Shown: positions 12,048 to 22,457 of the stretch, one piece after another | How the letters are laid out: every line of letters starts with the position of its first letter | Numbering within the stretch: the first letter of the stretch is position 1 | DNA from: Tillandsia leiboldiana | Lineage: Eukaryota; Streptophyta; Magnoliopsida; Poales; Bromeliaceae | Assembly (NCBI GenBank): GCA_029204045.2 | Contig: CM055063.1 | Span: 35,993,562 to 36,057,561, forward strand | DNA: 64,000 nt | Direction of reading: 5' to 3' | Program-made: the position numbers and the translations under genes | The notes under the pieces: generated by a model | Told to the model about the DNA's origin: nothing | What the model saw: the letters and a program-made list of their open reading frames with translations, nothing else | The model's database searches: none

Positions 12048-13040
12048 ACAACTGTGTCCACAGCTTCTCAACTCCACCCTCTACTCTAACCCCTCTAACA
12101 TGATCAACAACAACAACACACACACACACACACATGAAAGGAAAAAGGCCCAACATCAGGAGCAATACCAACACTCTGAGCTCAAAAAGATAAATACGTC
12201 GAAAACTCCGAAAACTCACGAAATCGGGCTCCCTACTTCAAATCCAGCAGGACAAGGTCTACGCTCGGGTTCTCCACCTCAGGAGTAAGTCACACGATGT
12301 TCTCGTCCAAGCCTTGAAGTTTCGGCATGAAGAAGGAAAAAGAAGAAGTGCTCGGTTGGTGTTGCTTCTACTACAGCCGCTCTGTTCCGATTTCCAAGGA
12401 AGGAGGAAGATGGAGAAGGTGATGGAGGGAGCTGCTCTGGATATCCACATGTGTAAATGGGGTGTGGGTACACGTGCTGGAGGCCTTAAAGTCTACAGAT
12501 GGTGTGCTGAGCCGCGGGAAATACCAATGAGCTAACATGTCCAACCGCCAAAATCCACGATTTGGGCACCCGATCTTATCCGACTACAGTATTAACGGGC
12601 GGTCCTACGGGCATCCGCTCTGCTACAGTGAAGGGCCTGAAAGTGTGTAACACTGTGCTCATCCACCGGGGTGTTCGAAACGAAGATCCACTGCTACAGT
12701 GTAGCACCCGAAAGTCCACCAGCTCCCAACCTCTCCTATCTACTGCACGGACGGGTTCATATGTCGAGAAAATCTCATCCATTCAAACCCTGGGCTGTTA
12801 CAGTAACTTTCGAGCGTCTAACAGGATGATCCACAAATAAGTAATGGTTTCGGGCGTCCGAAACATGTTTAGGGTGCCCGAAATCTCTGAAACTTCAATT
12901 CCAATTTTATTTGAGTTTTAAGTTCGTTTTCGCAATTATTTCGTGCTAAACGGCTCTCGCTCGACCCGACCATCTCCAGATGGGTCGGTTGGCACAGTAA
13001 TAGCGCGCCCAAACCGTTACTAAGCCTCTGGTACTCTACA
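12048..13040. repeat. Unclassified old LTR-like sequence
   Basis: No host gene is visible. Repeated CTACAGTG and GGGCGTCCGAAA phrases resemble the U3 of the neighbouring B-type LTRs, and it ends GGTACTCTACA, which could be an LTR terminus. A (CA)n run occurs near 12117-12133. I could not find a partner copy or target duplication. Confidence 0.4.

Positions 13041-13112
<72 letters not shown>
13041..13112. repeat. (ATT)n microsatellite
   Basis: About 24 uninterrupted ATT units at the edge between the GC-rich LTR block and the AT-rich gene island. Confidence 0.95.
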
Positions 13113-13818
13113 GCAACTACTAATGCTATTATTATATTCTATTATATTTATTACTTTTATAAATTTATATTATATGTTATCCTAAAATATACCATATAAT
13201 ATAAAATAATATTATATAAGATAATAAATATATTAAATATATATTATTCTAAAATTAATTGTCTTTAATTATTTATATATATTACTTTTTAAATATTTTA
13301 ATATATTATTATTGAAGTATGTTGTATAATAATATTGATGTATTTTATATAGTAATATGATTATAATATATAGTATTTTAAATAGTTATTAGCATCATAT
13401 TCTTTTATTCTATATTTAGGATTCTGTCAGTTAATTTCTATATGTTTGTTCTGAAAAAAAGAAAAAAAAAGAAAATATTCATTAAAAAAAATATTTTAAA
13501 ATTAAATTCAAATTTGATTGTTTAATTTATTTTTTAAATTTAATTTGTTTTGACTTATTTTTAATTAAAGTTTGATTGATGGTTTAAATAGTTATTAGCG
13601 ACATAAGTATATTTTTAAATTAATTATTTTTAAAATTTAATTTATTTCTATTTGTTTCAAGTTTGAAATAATCTGATAGAAAAGATATGCAATGATATAT
13701 TAATATTTAATAAAAAAAAAAAAATTATCTATTACAAAAATGAATAGAATGCAAAATTTAGTTTTATAATAACATATTCTTTTATTCTTTTAGAATTTCG
13801 TGTGTCAATTTATATCTA

Positions 13819-13872
<54 letters not shown>

Positions 13873-14084
13873 TATAGTAGTATAGATATAGATTATTTGT
13901 AATTTATTTTTTAAATTTAAATTTGTTTCGATTTATTTATAGTTTGCGATTATCTGAATATATAAAAAAATATGGAATAATATATAAATATTTAATAAAT
14001 AAAAAAAGAATGTAAAATTTAGTTTTGCTATGTAATTATTAGTGACATATTTTTTTATTTATTTTATTAGAATTTTGTCGGCCA

Positions 14085-14160
<76 letters not shown>

Positions 14161-14460
14161 TTTAATAAAATATTAAATCAAATATAATTTTTTTAAAATT
14201 TTTCTGTATTTTAAATTAGTAAATTATTTTAAAAGAAATATTTATTTTTTAAAATATCGTTTCGTTCCAAAAGCAGCCTAAAATGTATGTATTAAATTCA
14301 ATAAATCTAGTAGTACTAGTAGGCCTATTAATCAGTATTAGTATTAGTATTAGTATTAGTATAGTATAAATATAATAAATAAATAAATAAGATTTGTTAA
14401 TTTATTCCTTCTAATTAACCCTATAAAAAAAGTGAGAGACGCTACTGCCACGTCCCTTCC
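13113..14460. other. AT-rich upstream spacer of the guanylate kinase gene
   Basis: No coding potential. It contains two long (TA)n tracts (13821-13870 and 14091-14155), a GTATTA hexanucleotide run (about 14333-14362) and repeated phrases such as TTTAAATTTAATTTGTTT. The phrases flanking the two (TA)n tracts resemble each other (ATTTTGTCGGCCAATTTCTA versus ATTTCGTGTGTCAATTTATA), suggesting an old local duplication. Confidence 0.7.
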
Positions 14461-14612
14461 CATCACTTGATCGCAACACATCACCATTATAAATCCCAGC
14501 GGTCCATCACGGTGCGCCGTATTTCGCATCAAAAGTCGCTAACCGACTCAAACTCATCGCATCGGTATCTTTTTCAATCCGGTTCAGGAGAACCGGAGCC
14601 GAGCGCGAGGGG

Positions 14613-14614
14613 TG

Positions 14615-14653
<39 letters not shown>
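14613..14653 (+). promoter_or_regulatory. (GA)n tract in the guanylate kinase promoter
   Basis: About twenty GA units end 27 bp upstream of a TATA box. GA tracts at this position are common in plant core promoters and are bound by BBR/BPC-type factors; the binding is inferred. Confidence 0.6.
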
Positions 14654-14657
<4 letters not shown>

Positions 14658-14679
14658 AGCTTCCTCCTCGCGAACGCGC

Positions 14680-14688
14680 TATAAAAGG
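14680..14688 (+). promoter_or_regulatory. TATA box of the guanylate kinase gene
   Basis: TATAAAAGG in a GC-rich setting, which would place transcription start near 14712-14720. The following CT/A-rich leader fits a plant 5' UTR. Confidence 0.7.
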
Positions 14689-14935
14689 CGCCGCGCCCCA
14701 GAGTTTTCTCAACAAAGCCAAAAAAAAAAACCTCTTCCTTTTCTTTCCCCATTCGTTGATGATTCGTTTCACATGTTGAGAATCTCGTAGAAGAGGGAAA
14801 TATTGAGAAAAACAAGAGAGGAGATTTTTTTTTTTTTTTTTTTGATCTTCTTTTCTTGGTTTTTTCTATAAACTTAGCATTTCCACCGCCGCCTCAATTG
14901 AGAGCCCAGAATCACAAGATCTCAGATAAATCTTG

Positions 14936-15371
14936 GTGGGTTTTCGTTTTTAACCTTAAATTCTATTTTTTTTTCCCTGTTATATTGTTTTTATTTTTGG
15001 GTTATTTATTATATGTTGTGGGTTTTTCCTCTTTTTCTTGTGCAAAGTAATTTTTTTCTTTGCTATTCGAAGGAGATGGTCTTCTTTTAGTCATTGGTTA
15101 GGCTACATTTGAGTTTGATTTTGTACATGTACTAAGATCGTGAATGAATTTGAATTTAATGAACAATGAGGCAGTTTCGTGATCCAGAGTTTGAAGAGAT
15201 CTGGGTTTAGATTTTTTATGTTAAAAGCTCTCTCCTTTTGATTTCATGATGAATATGCTTCAAATTTATCATCAATCTGATGGGTATTTGTTATTTGTTC
15301 CTATCTCCTCTTATGTTGACCGGCATTGGATGTTGTAATTATAATAATAAAGTCTTTTTTGATCTTCTTAG
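14936..15371 (+). other. Probable intron in the guanylate kinase 5' UTR
   Basis: A donor (TCTTG|GTGGGT) at 14936 and an acceptor after a T-rich tract (GATCTTCTTAG, ending 15371) would join the CT-rich leader to the short exon carrying the ATG. T-rich content supports an intron; the donor is not perfect. Confidence 0.55.
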
Positions 15372-15411
15372 GTTAGAAGAAGAAGGTTGACTTTGGGAAT
15401 CAAGACTTTTC

Positions 15412-17914
15412 ATGGTGAGCCAATCTTTTCTTCTCAATCCATTATCAATGCAATTTTGTGATCTTTTAATGAACGGATTTATGCGGGTGTGTATAGAGAA
15501 AGAGAATTCGACGAAAATGTTTTGATCTTTTTGCGTGATCTGTTGTTGACAGGGGGAAGAGGCACCTGAGTTTCTCCTAGACAGTTTCGATTTCGATTCG
15601 CAAGGCTGTTGCGCGGCTACGACCGACGGCGATAAGATAGTGAGTCAATCAGTTGTTTCGTTCTTCACCGGCGAATTGTTTGGATAAACTAATTGTTTTG
15701 CTCATTTGAGATGAAACAATTTGTGCATGCCTATGCAGTATGTTATCGGAGGATCATCTGCCGATGAAGCCGAGTTGTCGATTACCGTTAAAATCTACAT
15801 CAAATCGACTGGGAAATGGTAGGATACTTTCCTTTCGTCTTCCCTTCGGGCCGGTAATATTCTTTCTTCGTAGTTCGCCTTCTAATCAACTGTTAAATTA
15901 ACAGGTCGATTCCTACTGTGCTGGGTACAGCGCCAACTCTATGGAACGACCGCTCAGCTGTTGTTCCGAATAGTGATCGAATCTTGATTGTTAAGAAGGA
16001 ATCGGCGCTCTATGATTGTACCTGGTTTCTGGAGGTTTGAGCTTCGAACGCTTATTTCTTTTTTGGATTATTCACCTATTCTTGAAATCCGATGCCCAAC
16101 CACCGCATTTTGTTAAGATATAATTCTCATTTTGTCAGCAGCATAAAATTCCAACAATCGCTAATATTTTAGTCTCTAAGAGGACTTTTCTCTCAATTAG
16201 GACTATTCCCATCTTGGTCAACTTTTTATTTTGTTTAACGACCTCCAAATTATTGAAACCATTAGTAATCTAGTTTACTGTTTGCATTCTACGGCCCTCT
16301 TGAGCTAATTATTATGTGCGGTAATTGTGTTTGTGCTTAAAATGGCCATTCGGCAAGCAGTATATAAAGATCTCATCTGCTTCTTTATTTGCACCAAAAT
16401 CAATCTTGAATGAGATTGGTTTCCTTGATGTGGCAATTTTTTAAAGAAGTTTTAACCATGTACTAGAGGTTTAAAATTTGTTGTTAGGTTTACTTGTGTA
16501 CGGTGCATATTTAGTTCTTCCCAATCTAATAAGTCCTCATGCTTGGCTCTTCATGGAATTATTAATCCGTGAATGTTAATGTTAATGTTGTTCTACACTC
16601 AATTTGTTAGGTGGACACCCCGTTTGTTAAAGAGCAGAAGAAGATTACTGGCACTGAGATTGTTGCATGGAGCAAAGGGGTTGTAGGCACTGGCCCAAAG
16701 CCGATTGTTATTAGTGGCCCCTCCGGAGTTGGTAAAGGAACCCTAATAGCCAAACTCATGAAGGAGTTCCCTTCAACATATGGATTCTCCGTTAGCCACA
16801 CGACCCGCGCTCCGAGGGAGAAGGAAGTAGATGGAGTTCATTATCACTTTGCTGAACGTAGGGTGATGGAGAAAGAAATAAGCGAGGGGAAGTTTCTTGA
16901 ATCTGCTCTTGTTCATGGAAATCTCTATGGGACAAGTATCGAAGCAGTTGAGGCGGTTACAGATGCCGGAATGGTAATATTCGTCAGTTTTGATTTACCC
17001 GTGCTTTTATTTTATGCGGGATCATTCAGTTTAGTTACTGAGTACTCGATTAATTGCAGAGGTGTGTTCTCGACATTGATGTTCAAGGAGCTAGATCTGT
17101 TAGGGCTAGCTCTCTTGAAGCGATCTTCGTCTTTATCTGCCCCCCAGCATTTGAAGAACTTGAGAAGCGCCTACGAGCAAGGTATGACAGTTAAAATTAT
17201 TTTATAATGTGCTCAATACTATAGTTCGATAACACTTGTTCAGTGTAAAAGTATTCCTTTTGATTATACAGAGGAACAGAAACAGAAGAACAAATCCAAA
17301 AGCGACTGAGAAACGCTAAAACGGAGCTTGAGCAGGCTAAATCTCCAGGCCTTTTCGATCACCTATTGGTGAACGACGACCTAGAAATATGCTATGAGAA
17401 CTTTAAGGTGCGTACTTTATTGCCTTGCGGTACCTAATTCCTACTCATCTTTCTAATACGCAGTGATTTTTATCTCTTGCAGGAAAAACTTGCTTTAGAT
17501 GACAATTTTGATGCCTCTTGTCAATCACGTAAGTAGCGTGCCTTGGATTATCGAATATTCGTACTCATTGAGATGTTTTCGCATTAAAATGATTACATAT
17601 TCGCACAGCTATGAAGAACTCGAAGGTGCTCTCGTGTCATGCATTATCTGAAACCGAACAAAAGGTTCTCTTGCGAATTGAAACTAGCGAAACGGAAGCA
17701 ACAACCGATAGCTTGTAAGTGACTATGCGTTGGATTCGCAAGTTACGCTTCAACCTCTTTACAATAAGCTCACTCTTTAACACTTATATTCCATTTGAAT
17801 AGATTTGCGCTCGACGTGTCCTCTCTGAAAGGAGGTGCTCCTGGCCGAACAAGAGGACTTAATATATACCCCGTTTACTCGACGGAAGATGGCTCAAATG
17901 ACATCAAACATTAA
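15412..17914 (+). CDS. GK: Guanylate kinase (plant AtGK1/2 type), 394 aa
   Basis: Phosphorylates GMP/dGMP to GDP/dGDP with ATP. Coding exons: 15412-15414 (ATG only), 15553-15639, 15739-15818, 15905-16034, 16611-16973, 17060-17181, 17272-17407, 17483-17528, 17609-17714 and 17803-17914 (stop TAA 17912-17914). All introns are GT-AG and the phases join without error to 395 codons. A 5' UTR intron is likely (about 14936-15371). Residues 1-100 are the plant-specific kelch-like N-terminal part (IYVIGGSS, TVLGTAPTLWND). The kinase domain starts near 128 with P-loop GPSGVGKGT (136-144), then SHTTRAPRE, GVHYHF, HGNLYGTS and LDIDVQGA for GMP binding, and a lid with RARGTETEEQIQKRL. Start MGEEAP matches the family. 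No clear transit peptide; probably cytosolic. It is the only intact host gene here. Confidence 0.95.
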
Positions 17915-18747
17915 CTCTAGCATTTATCAAGGGTGGAATCAAACGAAGAATTCGTTAAACTACTGACTCTCAAGTTTTAGGTTGAGTTTATGAGACAACT
18001 GTTTCTAGAACATTGCCCGCAAGATATAAAAGATGATTCATTACGCTTAAAAACCAAAGGATTGAGAAGTGTTAAAATTGCTACCAAATAGGTGACCCGT
18101 TTATTTATTTGTATTCTTGAGACAATGAACATGGGATACTGATGAAGGATATACATTTCATTGCTGAGAATTTGAATTTGTAATTGCTTCTGACGAATAT
18201 ATTCATAAGTGTATTTTTCTGATCTGTGCTGTTCTGTTTCTGTTCTTTTCTCACTTAATCACAATAGCTATGTTGAAATTTTTAAGAGTAAAATGGAATG
18301 AATGTCTTGGAAGAGTTGAGTCCAAGGATACTGTGCAAGAAACCCGATCATACTGATATCAGGAAAATCTGTGATAAATTTAATCTTCCTCTCTTTCCAT
18401 TGTATTTACCGAAATAGTTATGTTGTAGATGATGTTTACTTTTCTGAGTTACTATTCCACTGTGTGTCAAATGCTTAAATAGAATTTTCTGCACCAAGCG
18501 TGTTTTTGACTGCTCAATTGTACCAAATATACTCTTTTATGCTTCAAGATCTGTACCAAATTTAACAACCTGTTTGTAGATAGCAAAACTTGAAAGAAAA
18601 CTGAACACATTTGCTAATTACTGGATCTTCTTCTCAAAACGTATATACGATTAGATTTGATGAGTAACCAAATCTAATTGTTTTTAAAATTTTGAAAAAA
18701 AAAGAGAATTAGCAATTTGATGCAATTATAGAAAGTTAAAGTCTACA

Positions 18748-18797
<50 letters not shown>

Positions 18798-19088
18798 AAC
18801 CAGTGTCTTGTGAGATGAACTCCCTCCCACTAAACTCTCTTTTGTTTTGGATTTTGTTTTTTTTTATTAACTATAAGTAATCAAATAATAGGTGCACCAC
18901 TCTAGATATTGCTCCATCTTGGATTTTTGATCAGGTGATCATTGGTTGCCCTGCAAATCTTGGTCATCTATTGTAGCAATGCTACCTATGCGCCCATCAT
19001 CCAAGGGTTCTTATTACATCTTTGTTGGGTGTATTCTTTTTGTTTTTAAAATATCACAAATTCTAAGACTGTTTTGTTTTAATAATAT
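17915..19088. other. 3' flank and spacer after guanylate kinase
   Basis: The first 250-300 bases are probably 3' UTR. A 40-base poly-T tract lies at 18756-18796, possibly the tail of an old retroposed sequence in minus orientation. Nothing else coding is visible. Confidence 0.6.
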
Positions 19089-19410
19089 TGTTGGGGCCAA
19101 AATGTGTCGTTGACTGTGATGCGCCACGTGCCAAACGATAGGTCGAAGAGGGATCCGTTCGGTCGGATTCTTCTTAATCGAACTCTTGACAAAATTCGGC
19201 CTAGAGAAGTAGAACTAAGATTTGGAGACATAAATTAACACGGCCGAATAGCCGGCTGAAAGATGTATTATTCAAAGATCGCTTAAAAATAACGATTATA
19301 ATTAGGACTACTCCTAGAAAAAGTTATAGATACAGATATAAAAGGCTAGCTAGAAAAGCGATAAAAAAAAAATTATAAATTTATCTAGAAAAATAATAGA
19401 CGCAGGAATT
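19089..19410 (-). repeat. Fragment of a family F LTR (F3)
   Basis: Starts TGTTGGGGCCAAAATGTG, matching 28465 onward and the reverse complement of the end of F1 at 28034. The phrases GAGGGATCCGTTCGG, CACGGCCGAATAGCC and GGACTACTCCTAG follow in the same order. The right boundary is approximate. Confidence 0.65.
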
Positions 19411-19429
19411 GAAGATATTGAAAATTTAT

Positions 19430-19917
19430 GTGATGATGTACATGCACAGGTATGAGGCTTAAATTTCATGAATGGGTGGTAAGCTATTATTAGCATTGTT
19501 GCCACCGTGGAATGCTATTTAACCTCTTATCCTTAAGCCATGTTCATATACTATAATATATACTTCATTCTTCTAAATTTCTTCTTACGTGTATGCGTTG
19601 TCACCTTTAGATGGCCCCCTCAAAATAGACCTAGAAATATATTTGTAAGGAAAAGTTACAATGTCATTAATATCACATTAATTGGTAGCCAACACATCGA
19701 AAGCCACGGTCAGGAATCCTCCAAAATTAGAGTGTGATCTGAAAATTGGACAAAGGTCATGAATTCGACAATGCTGAACTTGATAACAAAGAAACATGTG
19801 CTTAGAAATTTTGTATATTATGGAAAAATTGTATATATACATTATGTTTCTATTTAGCTAACATAGTTATAAACACATTTTCTAAATTATCTTTTCTAAA
19901 TTAGAAATCTCATTACA

Positions 19918-19999
<82 letters not shown>

Positions 20000-20252
20000 A
20001 ATTCATTTTGATTTAATAAGAAATTAATATTTTCTACATGATTTTCTTCATGATATCAGAGATATAGGTGATTCCTTCTTTGTATCGCTCGGGCCGGTTT
20101 TAGTGTCGCTCGATCCTCTCTGTGCCGCTCGACCCTTCTTGGTTATTTTTGGTGCTGCTTGGTCCTCTTTGGTGCCGCTTGGTCCCTTCTGGTGTCACCC
20201 GATTCTCTCTGGTCCATTCTGTTGATGCTTGGTATTTTCTCAGTGTACTTGG
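19430..20252 (+). repeat. AT-rich stretch with a possible copia LTR end and PBS-like site
   Basis: Contains a (TA)n tract (19925-19995) and then AATAAGAAATTAATATTTTC and TACATG, the usual end of an AT-rich plant copia LTR. TGATATCAGAG follows at 20051-20061, one base away from a methionine-tRNA primer binding site. After it come six or seven short imperfect repeats of the type GTGCCGCTTGGTCC (20085-20225). No coding region remains. Confidence 0.45.
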
Positions 20253-22457
20253 TGTTGAGACCAGAATTTTCGCCACTTGAGGGAGTGACGCGTGGCGTCT
20301 ACCATCGGCTAAAGGTATCAGCCGGCGGGGGTTTGAGTTAGCAAAGAGGGACTCGCGTCTCAATTGTGACAGGTCTCAGTCTCGGAAGAGAAACAACGCG
20401 CGATGCATGGCGTCAGCCGAAAACATCAGCTGATGAAGGAAGAGGGATTCGTGTCCTGGATCGCAGGAATGCGGCATGCAACATAGGATACCGGCTAAGA
20501 GCGTCAGTCGATAGGAGAAGCAAACGACGAAGAGGACTAATACCTCGTCCAGGGCTAACTTCGGCTGCCACCAGACATCAAACCGCCCCGATTAGGCGAC
20601 AAAGCAGGCGGAGTCCGAATCAATTTTCGGTTGATTAAGCCAAAGAAGGGAAGACTCATGTCATGCCCCGGGGTCGAAACTGCGACCCGGGCCCGCCAAC
20701 AGATCCGTCGCCCATACGGGAAGCCCCGTATAGACGAAGCGTCTAACCTGCAAAAAAAAGGATACTACAGCTATACAGATATCAGAGCTGAAAAGTAGAC
20801 TACTGAAATAAAATAATACAACTCCAAAAGTACAAGTCTGAACCTCACTACAAAAATCTCTCAAAAATAAAGCCCTCAAAAGTAACTAACAACAATAATC
20901 CAGCAGACTGTACTACTAAGCTCCAAAAGGGGTACAACTATACTCCAAGGACGGGTAGGGAACTAGCTCGCGACTCCCTCACCTCGATCAGCAACAGAAG
21001 GGTCAGCAACTGGAGCAGCAGGAACTAGAAAAGGGGTCCCTGGGAAAAGTCACCACGGCGGGTGTGAGAACTACATCCCAAAATAGTTCTCAGTGGGTAC
21101 CACTACCAAGCCCGACGGTCTGCCCACTAAGTCTAGTAGAGGCATAAGATAACAGGAAAACTGTAATAATGGAAAAATTAGCTGGAAAGAGTCTACAGCT
21201 ATCATGCCTCTATCTACAATGCTCGAAGGGTGATACAGATGAAAATGATGCATCGACTCTAACCCAAATACTCAATCAACCCAATCACAGTGCCTGCCAC
21301 ATGGGGTCCAGTCAAACCTGCACCCACCTACTGCCACACATCCACAAGAGGACGGGACTTATGTAGGGCGTCCGTGACTGCCAAAACTGGCCCAGCCAGA
21401 GAGACTGCGTCGACAAGTCGCAATAGAAAAGTAACAGGCCCAACTCCGGAGTGGCACTCGAGGGGCGCGACCCTACCGAGGAAAGTATCCGCGCATCTCT
21501 GTCGAGCTCAATATGGCTCATGCAGGCTATAATCTAAATCCACGATCAATCAGATCGACAATGTCCAACTCACAATACTAACCCACTGGCTGGAGGTTCT
21601 CAACAGCCGGGACCGACGTCAACCCAACAGCTCCCAAAACAGGACATCCAACTCATAGACGAGAAAGAACCAACCGACACAGTAAGGGTCCGAGAATCCC
21701 AAAAGGTCGGTGTCTAGAATCCTAATCAAACAAGAACAGACTCCAGACTCAACCTTTCGAAGTTCTCGACCCCTTACAGTTCGGGAAAACAACTCCCTTG
21801 GTAAAACATGCGGAAGAAACCAACCAGGGTCCGAAAGTTCCGGGAGACCAACACCTACAACCCTATCAAACAAGAACAGGTTCCAGGTACAGCCCCCGTA
21901 GCTTTCGTCCCGAAATTTGGGAACGGCCCCTAGAACCCTGGTTACCCAAACTCTCTCGGGTGAGGAAGTTTGTAATAAAAGATGGCAGTTATTACTGAAA
22001 ACTATTTTAATCTGAGAAACTCAATTTAATATATTTTAGTTCTTTAATAAAATTAGTTCAAATAAGTTTTATTTTCCAAACCCCGAAGGGCTATTGCCTT
22101 CACCCAAATCAAATAAGAACAGGCTCCGGCGACCCCTCGAAGTTTGGAAGGAAAAACATTAGTTTATAGAAATTATGTGTGTCCAAAAACAGTCTGGGTT
22201 CTAGGTCCTGCTATCACTAGTATACTCCTGTCCCTAACATAGTGACGACAAAGAAAACAACGAAGTACAATAACCCGGGACCACCGTTTACCCAACGGCT
22301 CCCGCCACAGATACAAGACTAGCTACATCTACCAGACTCCACTCTGCCCCTAAGCACGAGTGTAACATGCATCCCACACTAAGAGAAATCCCGACCACTC
22401 AGCCCACTACCCGGGCGAGGAAAACACTATGTTCAGGAATAGAAAGAAAAGTGTGGA

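Noticed and set aside
16611..17207. A separate 198-codon kinase gene starting in exon 6
   Set aside because: It is one exon of guanylate kinase read through into the next intron; upstream exons join in phase and supply the true ATG.
18756..18796. Poly-T tract as a terminator or a SINE tail
   Set aside because: No pol III A/B boxes or target duplication could be found around it, so no element is called.
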